A stretch of DNA of 64,000 nt from JAJPKK01 sp963800215 (GCA_963800215.1 CAWCZY010000007.1:1-64000), one strand, 5' to 3'; numbered from the stretch's first letter, positions 26,209 to 35,869 are shown. Notes: generated by a model not told the origin, from the letters alone. Program-made: numbers and translations.

Positions 26209-26258
26209 CCGGACGGCGGCCGGCGTGGCCGCGCCATCCTCGAAACCGGCCCCCGCGG
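26209..26258. repeat. Short repeat shared with 22805-22853
   Basis: About 49 bases (beginning CCGGACGGCGGCCGGCGTGG) match 22805-22853 with six differences, same orientation. It lies about 95 bases beyond the stop of the full secreted-protein gene. Weaker similarity to the flank of copy A (25035-25075) is also visible, suggesting a shared 3' flank that moved with the copies. Confidence 0.55.
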
Positions 26259-26352
26259 CGCGTGGGATCCCATCATCGCCGGGGACTGTCGGCGCCGCTC
26301 AGCGGGCGCCGGTGATCGCTTCGCCCGAGACGGCCGGCCGGGCAGTCACCCC

Positions 26353-27383
26353 CTACCGCGCCAGCACCTCGACCTCGCCGTCGACGCCGGTGATGACCTT
26401 GAAATTGCGCTCATAGGTACGGCCGTCGCTGCGCGCGATGGCGCGGTAGTCGCCCTCGGCGAGCACCACCCGGGGGAACGCCCCGGTGGATTCCTTGATG
26501 ACGTCGCCGCCGGGGGTGATGACCGACCAGCTGGTATTGGCGCGGGCTTCGCCGCCGGCCTCGCTCACCAGCTTGAACATGATGACGGCGGCGCGGTGGT
26601 TCACCGTCACGTCGGTGAGCTTGCCCGCCTGCACGCGGATGTCGGAGCGCACCACCGCGTTGGTGTCGCCGTAGTTGGAGACGATGTAATAGGCGCCCTC
26701 GGGTACGATCACCACGTTTCCGGTGGTCACCCCCTGCACCAGCGGCGACTTGTCGCCCGGCTCGAACTGGCTGCCCTTGTAGATGTCGAATGTGACCTGG
26801 CCGCCGCGGATCGGCACGTCGCCGACCCTGCCTTCGAGCTTGATGCCGCCGGCGGGAAGCTCGAACGTCTCCCGCGCCGCCTCGTGCAGGTGGACCTCCC
26901 TGACCGCACTCGCCAGGCCGAAGCTGACATGCACCACATAGTCGCCGGGCGGCAGCGCGACCACCGGGCTCGCGCTGCGGTCTTCCTTGAGAACGCGGAA
27001 CACCCCGCCAATGTCGGGCCGCGCGGGAAACACCCGCCAGACCAGGCCATTGGTGATCTGCGTGCTGTCGTGCCCGAAACGGGCCATGAGCGAGAGCGAA
27101 ACCTGGGCGGCGGCGCTCCCCGGCCCCGGCATCGGCGGCGGCGAACGCAACACCCCGCTTCCCGGCCGGCGGCCGGCGGCAGCATGGCCGAGCCCGCGGC
27201 AGGCGGCGCCGTGACCGGCGGGGGCCCCAGAACGCCGGCGCTGGGCGCCAGCGAGCGCATTTGCGGCTCATATGTCGACGGCAAAGAAAATTGCGCGGCG
27301 GCCGTTCCCGGCCACCCGATCGCCCCCAATACCAGGGCCGCGAGCATGCCGCCCGCCCCGCAGCGCCACCCCATCCCACTCAT
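26353..27383 (-). pseudogene. Secreted protein with repeated beta-domains, unknown family, one frameshift as given
   Basis: About 343 residues if rejoined. It starts at ATG 27383 with a signal peptide (MLAALVLGAIGWPGTAAAQ) and a Pro-rich stretch. A missing G in the run near 27158 then shifts the frame into VLRSPPPMPGPGSAAAQVSL and the body. The body contains repeated carboxypeptidase-regulatory-like beta units ending in similar phrases (PPGDYVVHVSFG, PEGAYYIVSNYG, AEGDYRAIARSDG). I do not recognise a named family. Its last exon-like block is copied twice downstream. Confidence 0.75.
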
Positions 27384-27517
27384 AGCCTGTAGCTTTCGAC
27401 CGAAATCGCGGCAAATTCAAGCCTTCGCGGAGGTATTGTTCACCGCGCAAGGAGCATTTCGGCCCCCTTTGTTTCCACCCCGTGCAGTGTGCTAGCGAGC
27501 GGGGCTTGGAGGCCTTC

Positions 27518-28088
27518 ATGCCCGATCCCATTGATCTTCTGCGGCGTCGCCGCTCGGTAAAGCCGAACGAGCTGATGCCCCCCGGCCCCTCGCCGGCCGA
27601 ACTCGAGACGCTGCTGACCATCGCCTCCCGGGTACCCGATCACGGCAAGCTGACGCCGTGGCGTTTCGTCGTCTTCGAGGGTGACGCCCGGCAAAAGGCG
27701 GGCGAGGCGATCGCCGCGGCGTTCGTCGCCAAATATCCCGATGCCAAGCCGGAACATATCGCGTACGAGCGCTTGCGGCTCGCCCGCGCGCCGCTGGTGA
27801 TCGCCGTCGTCAGCCGTGCCGCGCCTCACGTCAAGATCCCGGAATGGGAGCAGGTGCTGTCCTCGGGCGCCGCCGCGATGAACCTCCTCGTCGCCGCCCA
27901 GGCGCTCGGCTTCGCGGCGACCTGGATCACCGAATGGTATTCCTATGACCGCGGCGTCCTCGACGCGTTCGGGCTCGCCGCCGCACGAGAAGATCGCCGG
28001 CTTCGTCCATATCGGGCGTCCCGCCGAGGCGCCGGAAGACCGCCCGCGCCCGCCGCTGGCAGAAATCGTCACCCGCTTTCCCGGATGA
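27518..28088 (+). pseudogene. Nitroreductase-family flavoprotein, one frameshift as given
   Basis: FMN-dependent NAD(P)H oxidoreductase fold, about 190 residues. It begins at ATG 27518 after TTGGAGG with MPDPIDLLRRRRSVKPNEL. Conserved blocks are the substrate/FMN loop ASRVPDHGKLTPWRFVVF and AAAMNLLVAAQALGFAATWI. An indel near 27985 switches to the frame reading APHEKIAGFVHIGRPAEAPE, ending at TGA 28088. The tail is the normal one for the family. The flavin reductase gene starts 7 bases later, implying a shared flavin-redox operon. Confidence 0.85.
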
Positions 28089-28094
28089 GCCGCA

Positions 28095-28715
28095 ATGTTC
28101 TACGACGTCCGCAAGAACGACCACGGCCTGCCGCACGATCCCTTCAAGGCGATCGTGGCGCCGCGGCCGATCGGGTGGATCACCTCCATGAGCGCGGCGG
28201 GCGAGATCAATCTCGCCCCCTATTCGTGGTTCAACGGGGTGTCCAGCCGTCCCCCGATGGTGATGTTCGCGAGCGAAACCCGCAAGGATTCGCTCGCCTT
28301 CATCGAGGAGACCAGGGAGTTCGTCTGCAACTTCACCACTTGCGAATTGCGCGAGCAGGTCAACCAGACCTCGGCGCCGCTCGCGCGCGGCGTCAACGAG
28401 ATGGCGAGCGCCGGCCTCGAACCGGCGCCCTCCCGTCTGGTGCGGCCGCCGCGGGTCGCGGCGTCGCCCTGCGCGCTGGAATGCCTGTGGGTGAAGACGG
28501 TTTCGCTCGACGATTGCGACGGCCGGCCGACCGACCGCCACGTGGTGTTCGGGCAGGTGATCGGCATCTATATCGACGAGCGTTTCATCAAGAACGGCCT
28601 GCTCGACACCGGCGCGATGCGGCCGATCCAGCGCGCCGGCTACCACGACTATTATACCGTGACGCCGGAGACGCGGTTCTCGATGAAGCGCCCGCCGGGC
28701 GGCGGCGGCAGCTAG
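28095..28715 (+). CDS. Flavin reductase-like (FMN-binding split-barrel) protein
   Basis: A 206-residue DIM6/NTAB-type flavoprotein. It starts FYDVRKNDHGLPHDPFKAIVAPRPIGWITSM, then NLAPYSWFNGVSSRPPMVMF and FVCNFTTCELREQVNQTSAP, all diagnostic of the flavin reductase-like split barrel. Members bind FMN and supply reduced flavin or act as oxygenase partners. It is only 7 bp after the nitroreductase gene. Confidence 0.88.
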   Translation: MFYDVRKNDHGLPHDPFKAIVAPRPIGWITSMSAAGEINLAPYSWFNGVSSRPPMVMFASETRKDSLAFIEETREFVCNFTTCELREQVNQTSAPLARGVNEMASAGLEPAPSRLVRPPRVAASPCALECLWVKTVSLDDCDGRPTDRHVVFGQVIGIYIDERFIKNGLLDTGAMRPIQRAGYHDYYTVTPETRFSMKRPPGGGGS

Positions 28716-28801
28716 ATGCGTAATTAACGGTAATTCCAGAACGGATTCGCGTCGCCCGGCGCGGCCATGCGAATCGGTTCTTGCATAACAGAGGCGCGCA
28801 C

Positions 28802-29821
28802 TTGGACATCTGGCGACGGCCATTCGGCAACGACCACACCGATGATCCAGCCGTGGGTCAGCGGCCCGAGGAGCATCTTTCGATCGGGCTGGCATTGGGG
28901 GGCGGCGCCGCGCGCGGGTTCGCCCATATCGGCGTCCTGCGCACCCTCGCCGCCCATGGCATCAGGCCGGATGTGATCGCCGGCACCTCGATCGGCGCCG
29001 TGGTCGGCGGCTACTATGCGGCGGGACAGCTCGACGTGTTCGAGAACTGGTGCCGGCAGCTGACGCGCCGACGCATGCTCGGCTATCTCGATTTCAAATT
29101 CGGCGGCTCCGGATTGATCGGCGGCGAGCGGCTCACCGATCGGCTCGACGACACGCTCGGCGACGCGACCTTCGCCGACCTGCCGCTGCGGCTCGCCGCG
29201 ATCGCCACCGAAGTCGGCACCGGCCACGAAATCTGGCTGACCCGCGGCCGCCTGGGCGAGGCGATGGCGGCGTCCTATGCGCTGCCGGGAATCTTTCCGC
29301 CCAAGCGGATCGGCGGCCGCTGGCTGATGGACGGCGCGCTGGTCAACCCGCTGCCGATCTCGGCGGCGCGTGCGCTCGGCGCCCGCCTCGTCATCGCGGT
29401 CAATCTCAACGCCGACAATTTCGGCCGCGGCACCATCATCCAGGACCACGGTCCGGACGCCGAGGACGACGCCATGCGGGCGCAGCGGATGCTGGCCCGC
29501 AGCCGGCGCGGCCTGTTCGGAGCCGAACGATTGATCCACCGGCAATTCTTCGGCGTGAGCCGCCGGCCCGGGCTTTCCACCGTCATGATCGAGGCGTTCC
29601 AGGTCATGCAGGATCGCATCACCCGGTCGCGGCTCGCCGGCGACCCTCCCGACGTGATGGTCAGCCCGCGGGTCGGACGCGTCAACCTGTTCGAGTTTCA
29701 TCGCGCCGCGGACATCATCGCGCTGGGCGCCGAGGCGGCGGAAAAGTCGATCGATGCGATCCAGGGAATTGATCGCCGCGCTGACGTGAGGGGCGGAGCA
29801 CCGTCACGAGAGCCAGGTTAG
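28802..29821 (+). CDS. Patatin-like phospholipase (RssA/NTE type)
   Basis: A 339-residue cytoplasmic serine lipase-like protein. The oxyanion loop GLALGGGAARGFAHIG, the nucleophile elbow AGTSIGAVVGG and the dyad aspartate in LMDGALVNPLP are intact. I prefer TTG 28802 because AGAGG lies 8 bases upstream. TTG 28781 is the next in-frame option. The bacterial patatin family hydrolyses membrane phospholipids or lysophospholipids. The physiological role is unknown here. Confidence 0.88.
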   Translation: MDIWRRPFGNDHTDDPAVGQRPEEHLSIGLALGGGAARGFAHIGVLRTLAAHGIRPDVIAGTSIGAVVGGYYAAGQLDVFENWCRQLTRRRMLGYLDFKFGGSGLIGGERLTDRLDDTLGDATFADLPLRLAAIATEVGTGHEIWLTRGRLGEAMAASYALPGIFPPKRIGGRWLMDGALVNPLPISAARALGARLVIAVNLNADNFGRGTIIQDHGPDAEDDAMRAQRMLARSRRGLFGAERLIHRQFFGVSRRPGLSTVMIEAFQVMQDRITRSRLAGDPPDVMVSPRVGRVNLFEFHRAADIIALGAEAAEKSIDAIQGIDRRADVRGGAPSREPG

Positions 29822-29846
29822 TTTGTTTAGTTCACCCATAATTTGC

Positions 29847-29928
29847 CGTCATCGCCCGGCTTGACCGGGCGGTCCAGTAAGCACCGACCGTGAGTACTGG
29901 ATTGCCCGGTCAAGCCGGGCAATGACAC
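29847..29928. repeat. Palindromic intergenic repeat, copy 2
   Basis: Same family as 1711-1801, including the spacer with CACCGACC and GAGTACTGGATTGCCCGGTC. It lies between the convergent patatin and CBS genes. A half-element of a different family (GAACCCGGAATGAC, related to 53130-53243) follows at 29955-29998. Confidence 0.8.
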
Positions 29929-30012
29929 AAATTGGGTCAGCCGAATATTTCTCGTGTGGTCATTCTCGGGCGGTGCAAAGCACCGAACCCGGAATGACTG
30001 CACGTGGCAGAA

Positions 30013-30444
30013 CTACGCCGTCCGGATGTAGTCGCGCAGCGCGTCCTGCTCCGTTTCGAGCTCCAGCAGCCGCGCCTTGACGATGTCGCCGATCGAGACG
30101 ATGCCGATCAGGCGGCCCTGCTCGACCACCGGAACGTGACGGAACTTGCCGGCGGTCATCCGCCCCATGATTTCCGCGATGGTTTCGTTCTGCCCGCAGG
30201 TCACGACCTTGCGCGTCATCGTTTCGGCGACCGGCGACTGCAGGATGCCGGTGCCGCGCTCGACCAGCACGCGCACGATGTCGCGTTCGGAGAGGATGCC
30301 GACGATCCGGCGGTCGGCGCCGGTGATGACGATCGCGCCGATGCGTCGTTGCGCCAGAATGCCCATCGCCGTTTCCAGCGTCGCAGCCGGCTCGAGGGTG
30401 AGCACGTCGTCGCCCTTTTGGGAAAGGATGTCCTTGACGTTCAT
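30013..30444 (-). CDS. CBS-domain pair protein
   Basis: A 143-residue protein made of two CBS motifs (about 8-60 and 75-130), typical of adenosine-nucleotide sensors: AMGILAQRRIGAIVITGADR with IVGILSERDIVRVL, then IAEIMGRMTAGKFRHVPVVE with LIGIVSIGDIVKARLLE. The start ATG 30444 is preceded by GGGAGGCC. Stand-alone CBS proteins regulate partner enzymes or transporters. No partner is evident. A longer in-frame extension upstream is not supported. Confidence 0.9.
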   Translation of the reverse strand: MNVKDILSQKGDDVLTLEPAATLETAMGILAQRRIGAIVITGADRRIVGILSERDIVRVLVERGTGILQSPVAETMTRKVVTCGQNETIAEIMGRMTAGKFRHVPVVEQGRLIGIVSIGDIVKARLLELETEQDALRDYIRTA

Positions 30445-30692
30445 GGCGGCCTCCCTGTTGCGTCCGGGAGCCGCGGCGCATCGCGATGCGGCGCGTCTGT
30501 CTCCGGACCACCATTGCGGCGGCGTCATCCTTGCGCCGGCGACCACACGCGACGGCGACGCCCGCAAGGTGACGCCCCCCATGGCGTCATCATCCGCCCG
30601 CTTCGGCCCGGCGGCAACAGCAATATCGAAGATGTGAACCGGGAGTGCGGCGCAGCATGTGCGCCGCACCGAATCGCGTGCGGGCGACGCGA

Positions 30693-31476
30693 TCAGGCGG
30701 GCCCGGCGGGATCGGTCTCCGCGTGCGGGGGCACCGGGTCGAACAGCGCGAACAGGATCAGCCCGGCGATGAAACCGCCGATATGGGCCTGCCATGCGAC
30801 GCTCTGCTCGATGCCGGGAAGGCTGGGGGCCCCGATCCCGAACAGCAGATTGAGCCCGAACCACGCCACCAGGAAAATGATGATGCGGGGATCCCTGAGC
30901 GCCACCGCGAGCGAGGCGGCCGGCACCCTGTAGGCGGCGTCGTCATTGTGGCGAAACATGGCGAGCGGTCCGCCGCTCTGGAACACGAACCGAAGCGATC
31001 CCGCCATCACGCCGGAGACCGCCGCCGAGGCGCCGATCATCGGCAGCGGATCGTAGAGATGGGTGAGTAGATGCAGGGCGGCGCCGGCGATCGCGGTGAT
31101 GGCGCAGAAGCCGAGAAACCGCCAGGTGCCGAACCGGCGCGCCATCGCGCTGCCGAACGGCAGGAACCAGATCGAATTCACGCCGACATGGACGAAGCCG
31201 GCATGAAGCAGCGCATAGGTGAGAAAGGTCCAGATCTGGGCGCCGAGACCGCCGGGATAAAGCTCGGTGTAGCGCGCCGGAATGAAGGCGAAATACAACA
31301 GGAAAGTCGTTGTTCTCCTCGTCCGTCAGCAGCCATTCCCGGCCGGCCTCGATGAGCACCAGCAGCGCGATGGTCGACAGGACCACGGCGGGCACATTGA
31401 ATATCGGCTCGGAGGATCTGGCCAAGTTGGACTTTCTCGGGGCTTTATCGGGGCTTTCAGAGACGGGGCGCAGCAA
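30693..31476 (-). pseudogene. Rhomboid-family intramembrane serine protease, one frameshift as given
   Basis: About 260 residues. The N-terminal frame from 31476 (MLRPVSESPDKAPRKSNLAR, then VVLSTIALLVLIEAGREWLL) shifts near 31300 into FAFIPARYTELYPGGLGAQI. The catalytic serine lies in MIGASAAVSGVMAG and the catalytic histidine in WQAHIGGFIAGLILF. The HAGFVHVGVNSIWFLPFG helix carries the conserved His/Asn oxyanion residues. Six helices are recognisable. The indel is at the loop before helix 2 and may be an error. Confidence 0.88.
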
Positions 31477-31514
31477 TAGGCCGTCGCGCCGCGGCTAGCA
31501 AGCCGGCCCATTCT

Positions 31515-31613
31515 CCCTCCCCGTTTTCGGGGAGGGCCGGGGTGCGGCCTTTTCCGCGACACAGCCCTCGGTGAGGAAGACCCCACCCTGGCCCTCCCCG
31601 AAAACGGGGAGGG
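31515..31613. repeat. Pair of oppositely oriented 22-bp palindromes
   Basis: CCCTCCCCG-TTTT-CGGGGAGGG at 31515-31536 and CCCTCCCCG-AAAA-CGGGGAGGG at 31592-31613. Each can form a 9-base stem with a 4-base loop, and the flanking bases also pair, giving a cruciform-like unit of about 100 bp. It lies between the divergent rhomboid and PAS_5 genes. Confidence 0.75.
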
Positions 31614-31809
31614 AAAAGAGCGTCATGGCCCCGTCGACCGTCGCACCCGTCAACCCTAACGCAAGGTTTCCCGCATCGCGCGGCGGGCCTGCGCGGGGCG
31701 GGCATGCTCTCTGCTGGTAGTCCGAGGTCGCGCCGCCGGCGCGGACGGCCGTACCGCTTTGAGACAATCGGGTGCGGGTGGGTTCTGCCCGCTGCCCAAG
31801 CAAGAAACC

Positions 31810-32395
31810 ATGAAACATCCGCTGTCCCGAGGAGCTGTACGATTATTGGAATGAGCGCCGCGGCGCACGCGCGGCGCCGGAACGGGGCGATATCGATCCC
31901 GGCTGCGATCAAGAGGATTCTCGGCGACAGCTTCGTGTTGTCGGTCGAACCGGGCGAAGATCCCCTGTTTCGCGTCGCCGGCACCCGGATTTGCGCGCTG
32001 TTCGGCCGTGAGCTGCGGGGCGAGGGGTTCACGGGGATTTGGCGGGACGAGCATGCGCGGCAGGTCCGCGAGCTCGTCGCACTGGTGGCCGAGGAGAAGA
32101 TCGGCGTCCTGGCCGGCGCCCGCACCGAGGCGAGCGAGGAACTGCGGTGCGATTTCGAGATGCTGGTGCTGCCGCTGTCGCATCTGGGCAAGAGCGGGCG
32201 GCGCATGCTGGGTTCGCTGGTGGCGATGGAGCGGCCTTATTGGCTCGGCATCTGGCCGGCCCGACGCCTGACCCTCGGCGTGGTGCAGTTCGTGGGCGCG
32301 GACATCTATTCGCCCCGCAAGCCGGGGCGGACGCGTCCCGCATCAGCCTTCGACTCCGCGGCACTCTCACCGTGATCGATGGCGGCAAAACTTAG
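31810..32395 (+). pseudogene. PAS_5-family protein, frameshifted as given
   Basis: A single PAS-like domain protein of a family abundant in Hyphomicrobiales, role unknown. The ATG at 31810 gives MKHPLS. Indels near 31830 and 31900 are needed to read RELYDYWNERRGARAAPERG and then AAIKRILGDSFVLSVEPGED, FRVAGTRICALFGRELRGEG and ERPYWLGIWPARRLTLGVVQ. The family commonly ends in a VxDGGK-like tail, which is seen here in a third frame (LTVIDGGKT, stop 32393-32395). The main frame would stop at 32375. Confidence 0.72.
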
Positions 32396-32493
32396 GCTTT
32401 GCCCCGACATTTCAAATCATCCCTAACGTAGCGTTAACCTATGAGGCATAGGGTCTTCGCGGGCCAAAAGGTTCGAAAGGGCGATCGAGCGCT

Positions 32494-33111
32494 ATGGCGT
32501 TACTCGATACAGATCCGGCATCGGCGCCGCTGACCAGCGAAAACCGCCGATACCAGCGGGTAAAGGTCGATCTCCTCGGCCGCTACATGCTTGAGGATCG
32601 CCGCGAATTTCCCTGCCAAGTCATCAACATGTCGCCCGGAGGCCTCGCCCTGATCGCCCCCGCATGCGGCCGCGTGGGCGAACGCGTGGTCGCCTATGTC
32701 GATCATGTCGGCCGGCTCGAGGGACTGATCGCCCGGATCTTCCCGAGCGGGTTCTCGATGACCATCGCGGCCTCCCAGCGCAAGCGCGACAAGCTCGCGG
32801 CGCAACTGACCTGGCTCGCCAACCGCCACATCCTCGATATGCCCGAGGACCGCCGCCACCAGCGCGTCAACGATGGCGACCAGATGGTCACGCTGGTATT
32901 GGCGGACGGCGCCCAGGAGCAGTGCGCCATCGTCGACCTGTCGGTCTCCGGCGTCGCCGTGGTGAGCCGCAACCGGCCCGCGATGGGGTCGACGGTGCGG
33001 GTGGGCAAAGCGCCGGGGCGCGTCGTGCGCCATCTCGACAACGGCTTCGCCGTCGAATTCTCGCGGGTCCAGAATCCCGAGCTGCTCAAGGCGACGATCT
33101 CCCAAGCGTAA
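32494..33111 (+). CDS. Tandem PilZ-domain protein (c-di-GMP binding)
   Basis: A 205-residue cytoplasmic protein with two PilZ modules. The first has RRYQRVKVDLLGRYML plus INMSPGGLAL (RxxxR and D/NxSxxG-like). The second has RRHQRVNDGDQMVTLVLADG plus VDLSVSGVAVVS. These are the c-di-GMP contact motifs of the family. It precedes a secreted BTLCP cysteine peptidase gene, and PilZ and cellulose genes elsewhere in the window point to c-di-GMP control of the cell surface. The effector partner is unknown. Confidence 0.9.
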   Translation: MALLDTDPASAPLTSENRRYQRVKVDLLGRYMLEDRREFPCQVINMSPGGLALIAPACGRVGERVVAYVDHVGRLEGLIARIFPSGFSMTIAASQRKRDKLAAQLTWLANRHILDMPEDRRHQRVNDGDQMVTLVLADGAQEQCAIVDLSVSGVAVVSRNRPAMGSTVRVGKAPGRVVRHLDNGFAVEFSRVQNPELLKATISQA

Positions 33112-33140
33112 ACGATTTCCTGACCGTTCGATCGATCATG

Positions 33141-33161
33141 CGGGCCGGGTGGCCCGTTTTT
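33141..33161 (+). terminator. Rho-independent terminator after the PilZ gene
   Basis: Six-base GC stem CGGGCC / GGCCCG with a GGGT loop followed by TTTTT (33157-33161), 30 bp after the PilZ stop codon. Confidence 0.75.
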
Positions 33162-33390
33162 CATTTGCGCGGCGTCGTTAGCCGCCGTGCCGGGGCCGGC
33201 AGGGATTTGCGCGGCGGACGTTAAAAATTGCCGACTTTGATCCGCGGCATTTTACTCAAATTTTCCTAAAGTATAACTTTCATTCTATTCTTGTTTTACT
33301 TGTACTCTAATTAAGCTTTCGTGCCGGATTTAGCAGCAACTCAAAGTATTTATGCGACATATGCCCTCGACGACACGGGAGGGGCTTCGC

Positions 33391-34032
33391 ATGAATACCG
33401 ACAAACGAGGGAGACGGCGCTTCGCGGCCGCCGTCCTGATGGCGGCGGCAACATTCGCCGGGGCCGGCACGGCCATCGCCGCCACGGACGATCCGCCGCT
33501 TTACGTCGAGGTTTCCGAGGTGGCGCGGGCGCCGATCGGATGGGTCGAGTTCTGCGCATCCAATCCCGGCGAATGCGCCACGGTCCCTTCGACGCCGCGC
33601 GATGTCGTGCTGACGCCGAGAGCCTTCAAGGATCTCGCCAGCGTCAATCGCTACGTGAACGAAACCGTCAAGCCGATGACCGACCTGGAGCATTGGGGCA
33701 CCATCGAGAAATGGTCCTACCCCGACGACGGCTACGGCGATTGCGAGGACTATGTGCTGCAGAAGCGGCGCCTGCTGCTCCAGGCCGGCTGGCCCCGCGA
33801 GGCGCTGCTGATCACCGTCGTGCGCGACCGCAAGGACGAGGGCCACGCGGTGCTCACGGTCAAGACCGACCGCGGCGAGTACATCCTCGACAACCAGGCC
33901 GAGGACATCCTGCCGTGGTTCGAGACCGGCTACCGCTTCGTCAAACGCCAATCGCAGAAGGACCCCAACGTGTGGGTGTCGCTCGGCGATCCCCGGCCGG
34001 CGCCGGCCACCGTCGCCCGCCAGCACCGCTAG
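33391..34032 (+). CDS. Periplasmic transglutaminase-like cysteine peptidase (BTLCP/LapG-like)
   Basis: A 213-residue exported protein: signal peptide RRRFAAAVLMAAATFAGAGT, then the bacterial transglutaminase-like cysteine proteinase fold. The catalytic triad is visible as Cys in GYGDCEDYVLQKR, His in EGHAVLTVKTDRG and Asp in YILDNQAEDILPW. In the LapG relatives this enzyme cleaves surface adhesins under c-di-GMP control. The upstream PilZ gene fits that theme, but no LapD or adhesin is in view. The ATG at 33391 lies behind GGAGGGGC. A strong terminator follows. Confidence 0.9.
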   Translation: MNTDKRGRRRFAAAVLMAAATFAGAGTAIAATDDPPLYVEVSEVARAPIGWVEFCASNPGECATVPSTPRDVVLTPRAFKDLASVNRYVNETVKPMTDLEHWGTIEKWSYPDDGYGDCEDYVLQKRRLLLQAGWPREALLITVVRDRKDEGHAVLTVKTDRGEYILDNQAEDILPWFETGYRFVKRQSQKDPNVWVSLGDPRPAPATVARQHR

Positions 34033-35002
34033 AACAGAGTTTTGGAGCCACGCGACCGGTCACGTCCCCACCCACCCCGTCCCCAGACCGGTACGCGCGC
34101 GGGCGGCCCTCCCCCAGGGCCGCCCGCACTTTTTTGAATCCGCGAAAAGCGCGGAAAATATGGGGTTTTCGACGACGCTCGCGATTTCTCGCGACCTACG
34201 GAACACGAACAAAGTGCAAAAACGACGTGCAGAGGCGTGGAAAATCCGTGGAATCTGTTCGCTAGACGTTCGATGTGCCGGCCGACCCCGCCCGTGGACG
34301 ACCTATGGCGTTGGTCGCCGCAAGTCGGCCCTGCTCGGATGGGCTGGTGTATCCTTGCCAGCCTCAGTCTTCCGCCGAATCCATTAAAGCGCCGAGACCT
34401 ATCCCATGGCTGCTCCGTATCCCGCGGCTTAGCCCGGGCGAAATGACCACGACGAACGGCCCGCCGTGATCGCTCCATGCGGCCTTGCCGGCCCCTCGCT
34501 CGCACCAATCCGAATCAGTTGCCGTCGATCCCGTCGCGGCGCCAGCCGAACATCGGTTGCGGCTGCGGTGTCGATCAGGTCTCCGGCACGCCATATCTCG
34601 CGGACCGTGAGTTTTTTCCGCGCCATTGGCGAAAGACCGGCAGGGAGGGGAAAACGGTCGGCTGATTGAACGAGCGCCGCCCCCATAGCTCAATGCCTCC
34701 GGCAGACCCAAATTCGCGCCCACGGATTCGCCGAGCCAAACCCGTCCTGATCCTGCCGGCGCCTGATTGAGCTACGGCGGCACGGCGCGACCGGGGCCAG
34801 TAATATCGGCAATGACGAGAGCGGACCCCGACGCGGACGCCGGCATGGGATCGTTCATGGCCCGGAGTTCATTCTGTTGACTGCTTGTTCGAGACCGTCC
34901 CGGAACACCTTCCGCACGATACCCAATCTCGAGTAACCTCACCGCAGCCGTGCATCGCGCCAGAGGCTTCCCGACCGGGAAGCGATCGTCGGGAGGGGCG
35001 AA
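34033..35002. other. Gene-poor left part of the accessory island
   Basis: About 970 bases. After the terminator at 34099-34135 the composition changes and no standard family is recognisable. A leftward frame 34429-34626 (MARKKLTVREIWRAGDLIDT...) has protein-like text but no good ribosome site, so I leave it uncalled. No integrase, tRNA or att-like repeat was seen. Confidence 0.4.
34099..34135 (+). terminator. Strong rho-independent terminator after the BTLCP gene
   Basis: Twelve-base stem GCGGGCGGCCCT / AGGGCCGCCCGC with a CCCCC loop, two bases, then TTTTTT. It lies about 70 bp after the BTLCP stop and marks the left limit of the accessory island. Confidence 0.88.
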
Positions 35003-35869
35003 ATGTCATACACAATTGAAAGTCTCTGCGAACTCGGGATGCCGATTGCGATGGCTGCGCTGGTTGAAGCTGCAAATCGGCGGGAGACAATCACCTACAA
35101 GGATATAGCTGAGCGCATTGAACCCAAGCTCCGCAGCCCTATTGCTGGTGAACATGTTGGATGGGTGGTCGGACGCATGATGGATAAAATCCATGACATC
35201 GATCAAACAGCACCGCCGCTCAATGCTCTGTGCGTGAATGGCACGACCAAGCTGCCAGGGGATGGCGCGCATGAATGGATTAAATCGTACAATCAAAAAA
35301 TCGACTATAAACACCTGAGCAAGCCAAAGAAACGAGAGGTACTACTGCCGGTGTATGAAGATGTTTTCAAGTTCAAAAAATGGCCGGCGCTCGCTGAAAA
35401 GGCTTTCGATATCAATGTACCAGAACATTCCGCTCGGCAACGGAAAGGCGAAACGGAAGGCAAAGCTCAGCGCTCGGGCTCGGCTATGGCGGCCCTGCCG
35501 AGAGTGATGAACATCTTCGCCTGAAGGAATGCGTCAAAAGCCATCCTCGCCAATTCGGCGCGCCCAAGGGCTGCAGAGAAGGCGTAACGGAGAAGCAGTT
35601 GCCAAGCCTTGATGAAATCGACGTGTGGTTTAAGTCCTGGCGAGCAATTGGCAGTCGAGGTCAAATCGCGCCGCTCCAATGACCTCGATCTTAAACGCGG
35701 CATTTTTCAGTGCGTCAAGTATCGAGCCGTGCTGGAAGCCGAGAATAAAGCAGGGAAGATAAAGTCAACTGTTCGCGCCTGTCTGGTGTCAGAGCGCAAG
35801 CTTCCGAACGAGTTAGCTCGGCTGGCAAAGCTCTTTGATATTGAGGTGAAGATCACAAGCCCGGCATAG
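35003..35869 (+). pseudogene. Probable PD-(D/E)XK nuclease-like protein, two compensating frameshifts as given
   Basis: The ATG at 35003 follows GGGAGGGG. The first frame gives an N-terminal domain (TYKDIAERIEPKLRSP, VGWVVGRMMDKIHDID). A one-base loss near 35475 moves to a frame reading AESDEHLRLKECVKSHPRQF and LPSLDEIDVWFK. Another indel near 35637 returns to the first frame, with LAVEVKSRRSNDLDLKRGIF and FQCVKYRAVLEAENKAG. DxxDVWF followed by AVEVKS is the arrangement of a PD-(D/E)XK active site, so a nuclease or restriction-like role is inferred. Rejoined length is about 288 residues. Composition is poorer in GC than the neighbours, suggesting transfer. Confidence 0.6.

Noticed and set aside
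26044..27495. 483-codon rightward frame opposite the secreted-protein gene
   Set aside because: Composition and text are those of an antisense shadow. The leftward gene has a signal peptide and repeated domain copies.
34429..34626. Leftward frame MARKKLTVREIWRAGDLIDT...
   Set aside because: Reads somewhat like protein but has no strong ribosome site or family and ends in low-complexity text. Left uncalled.
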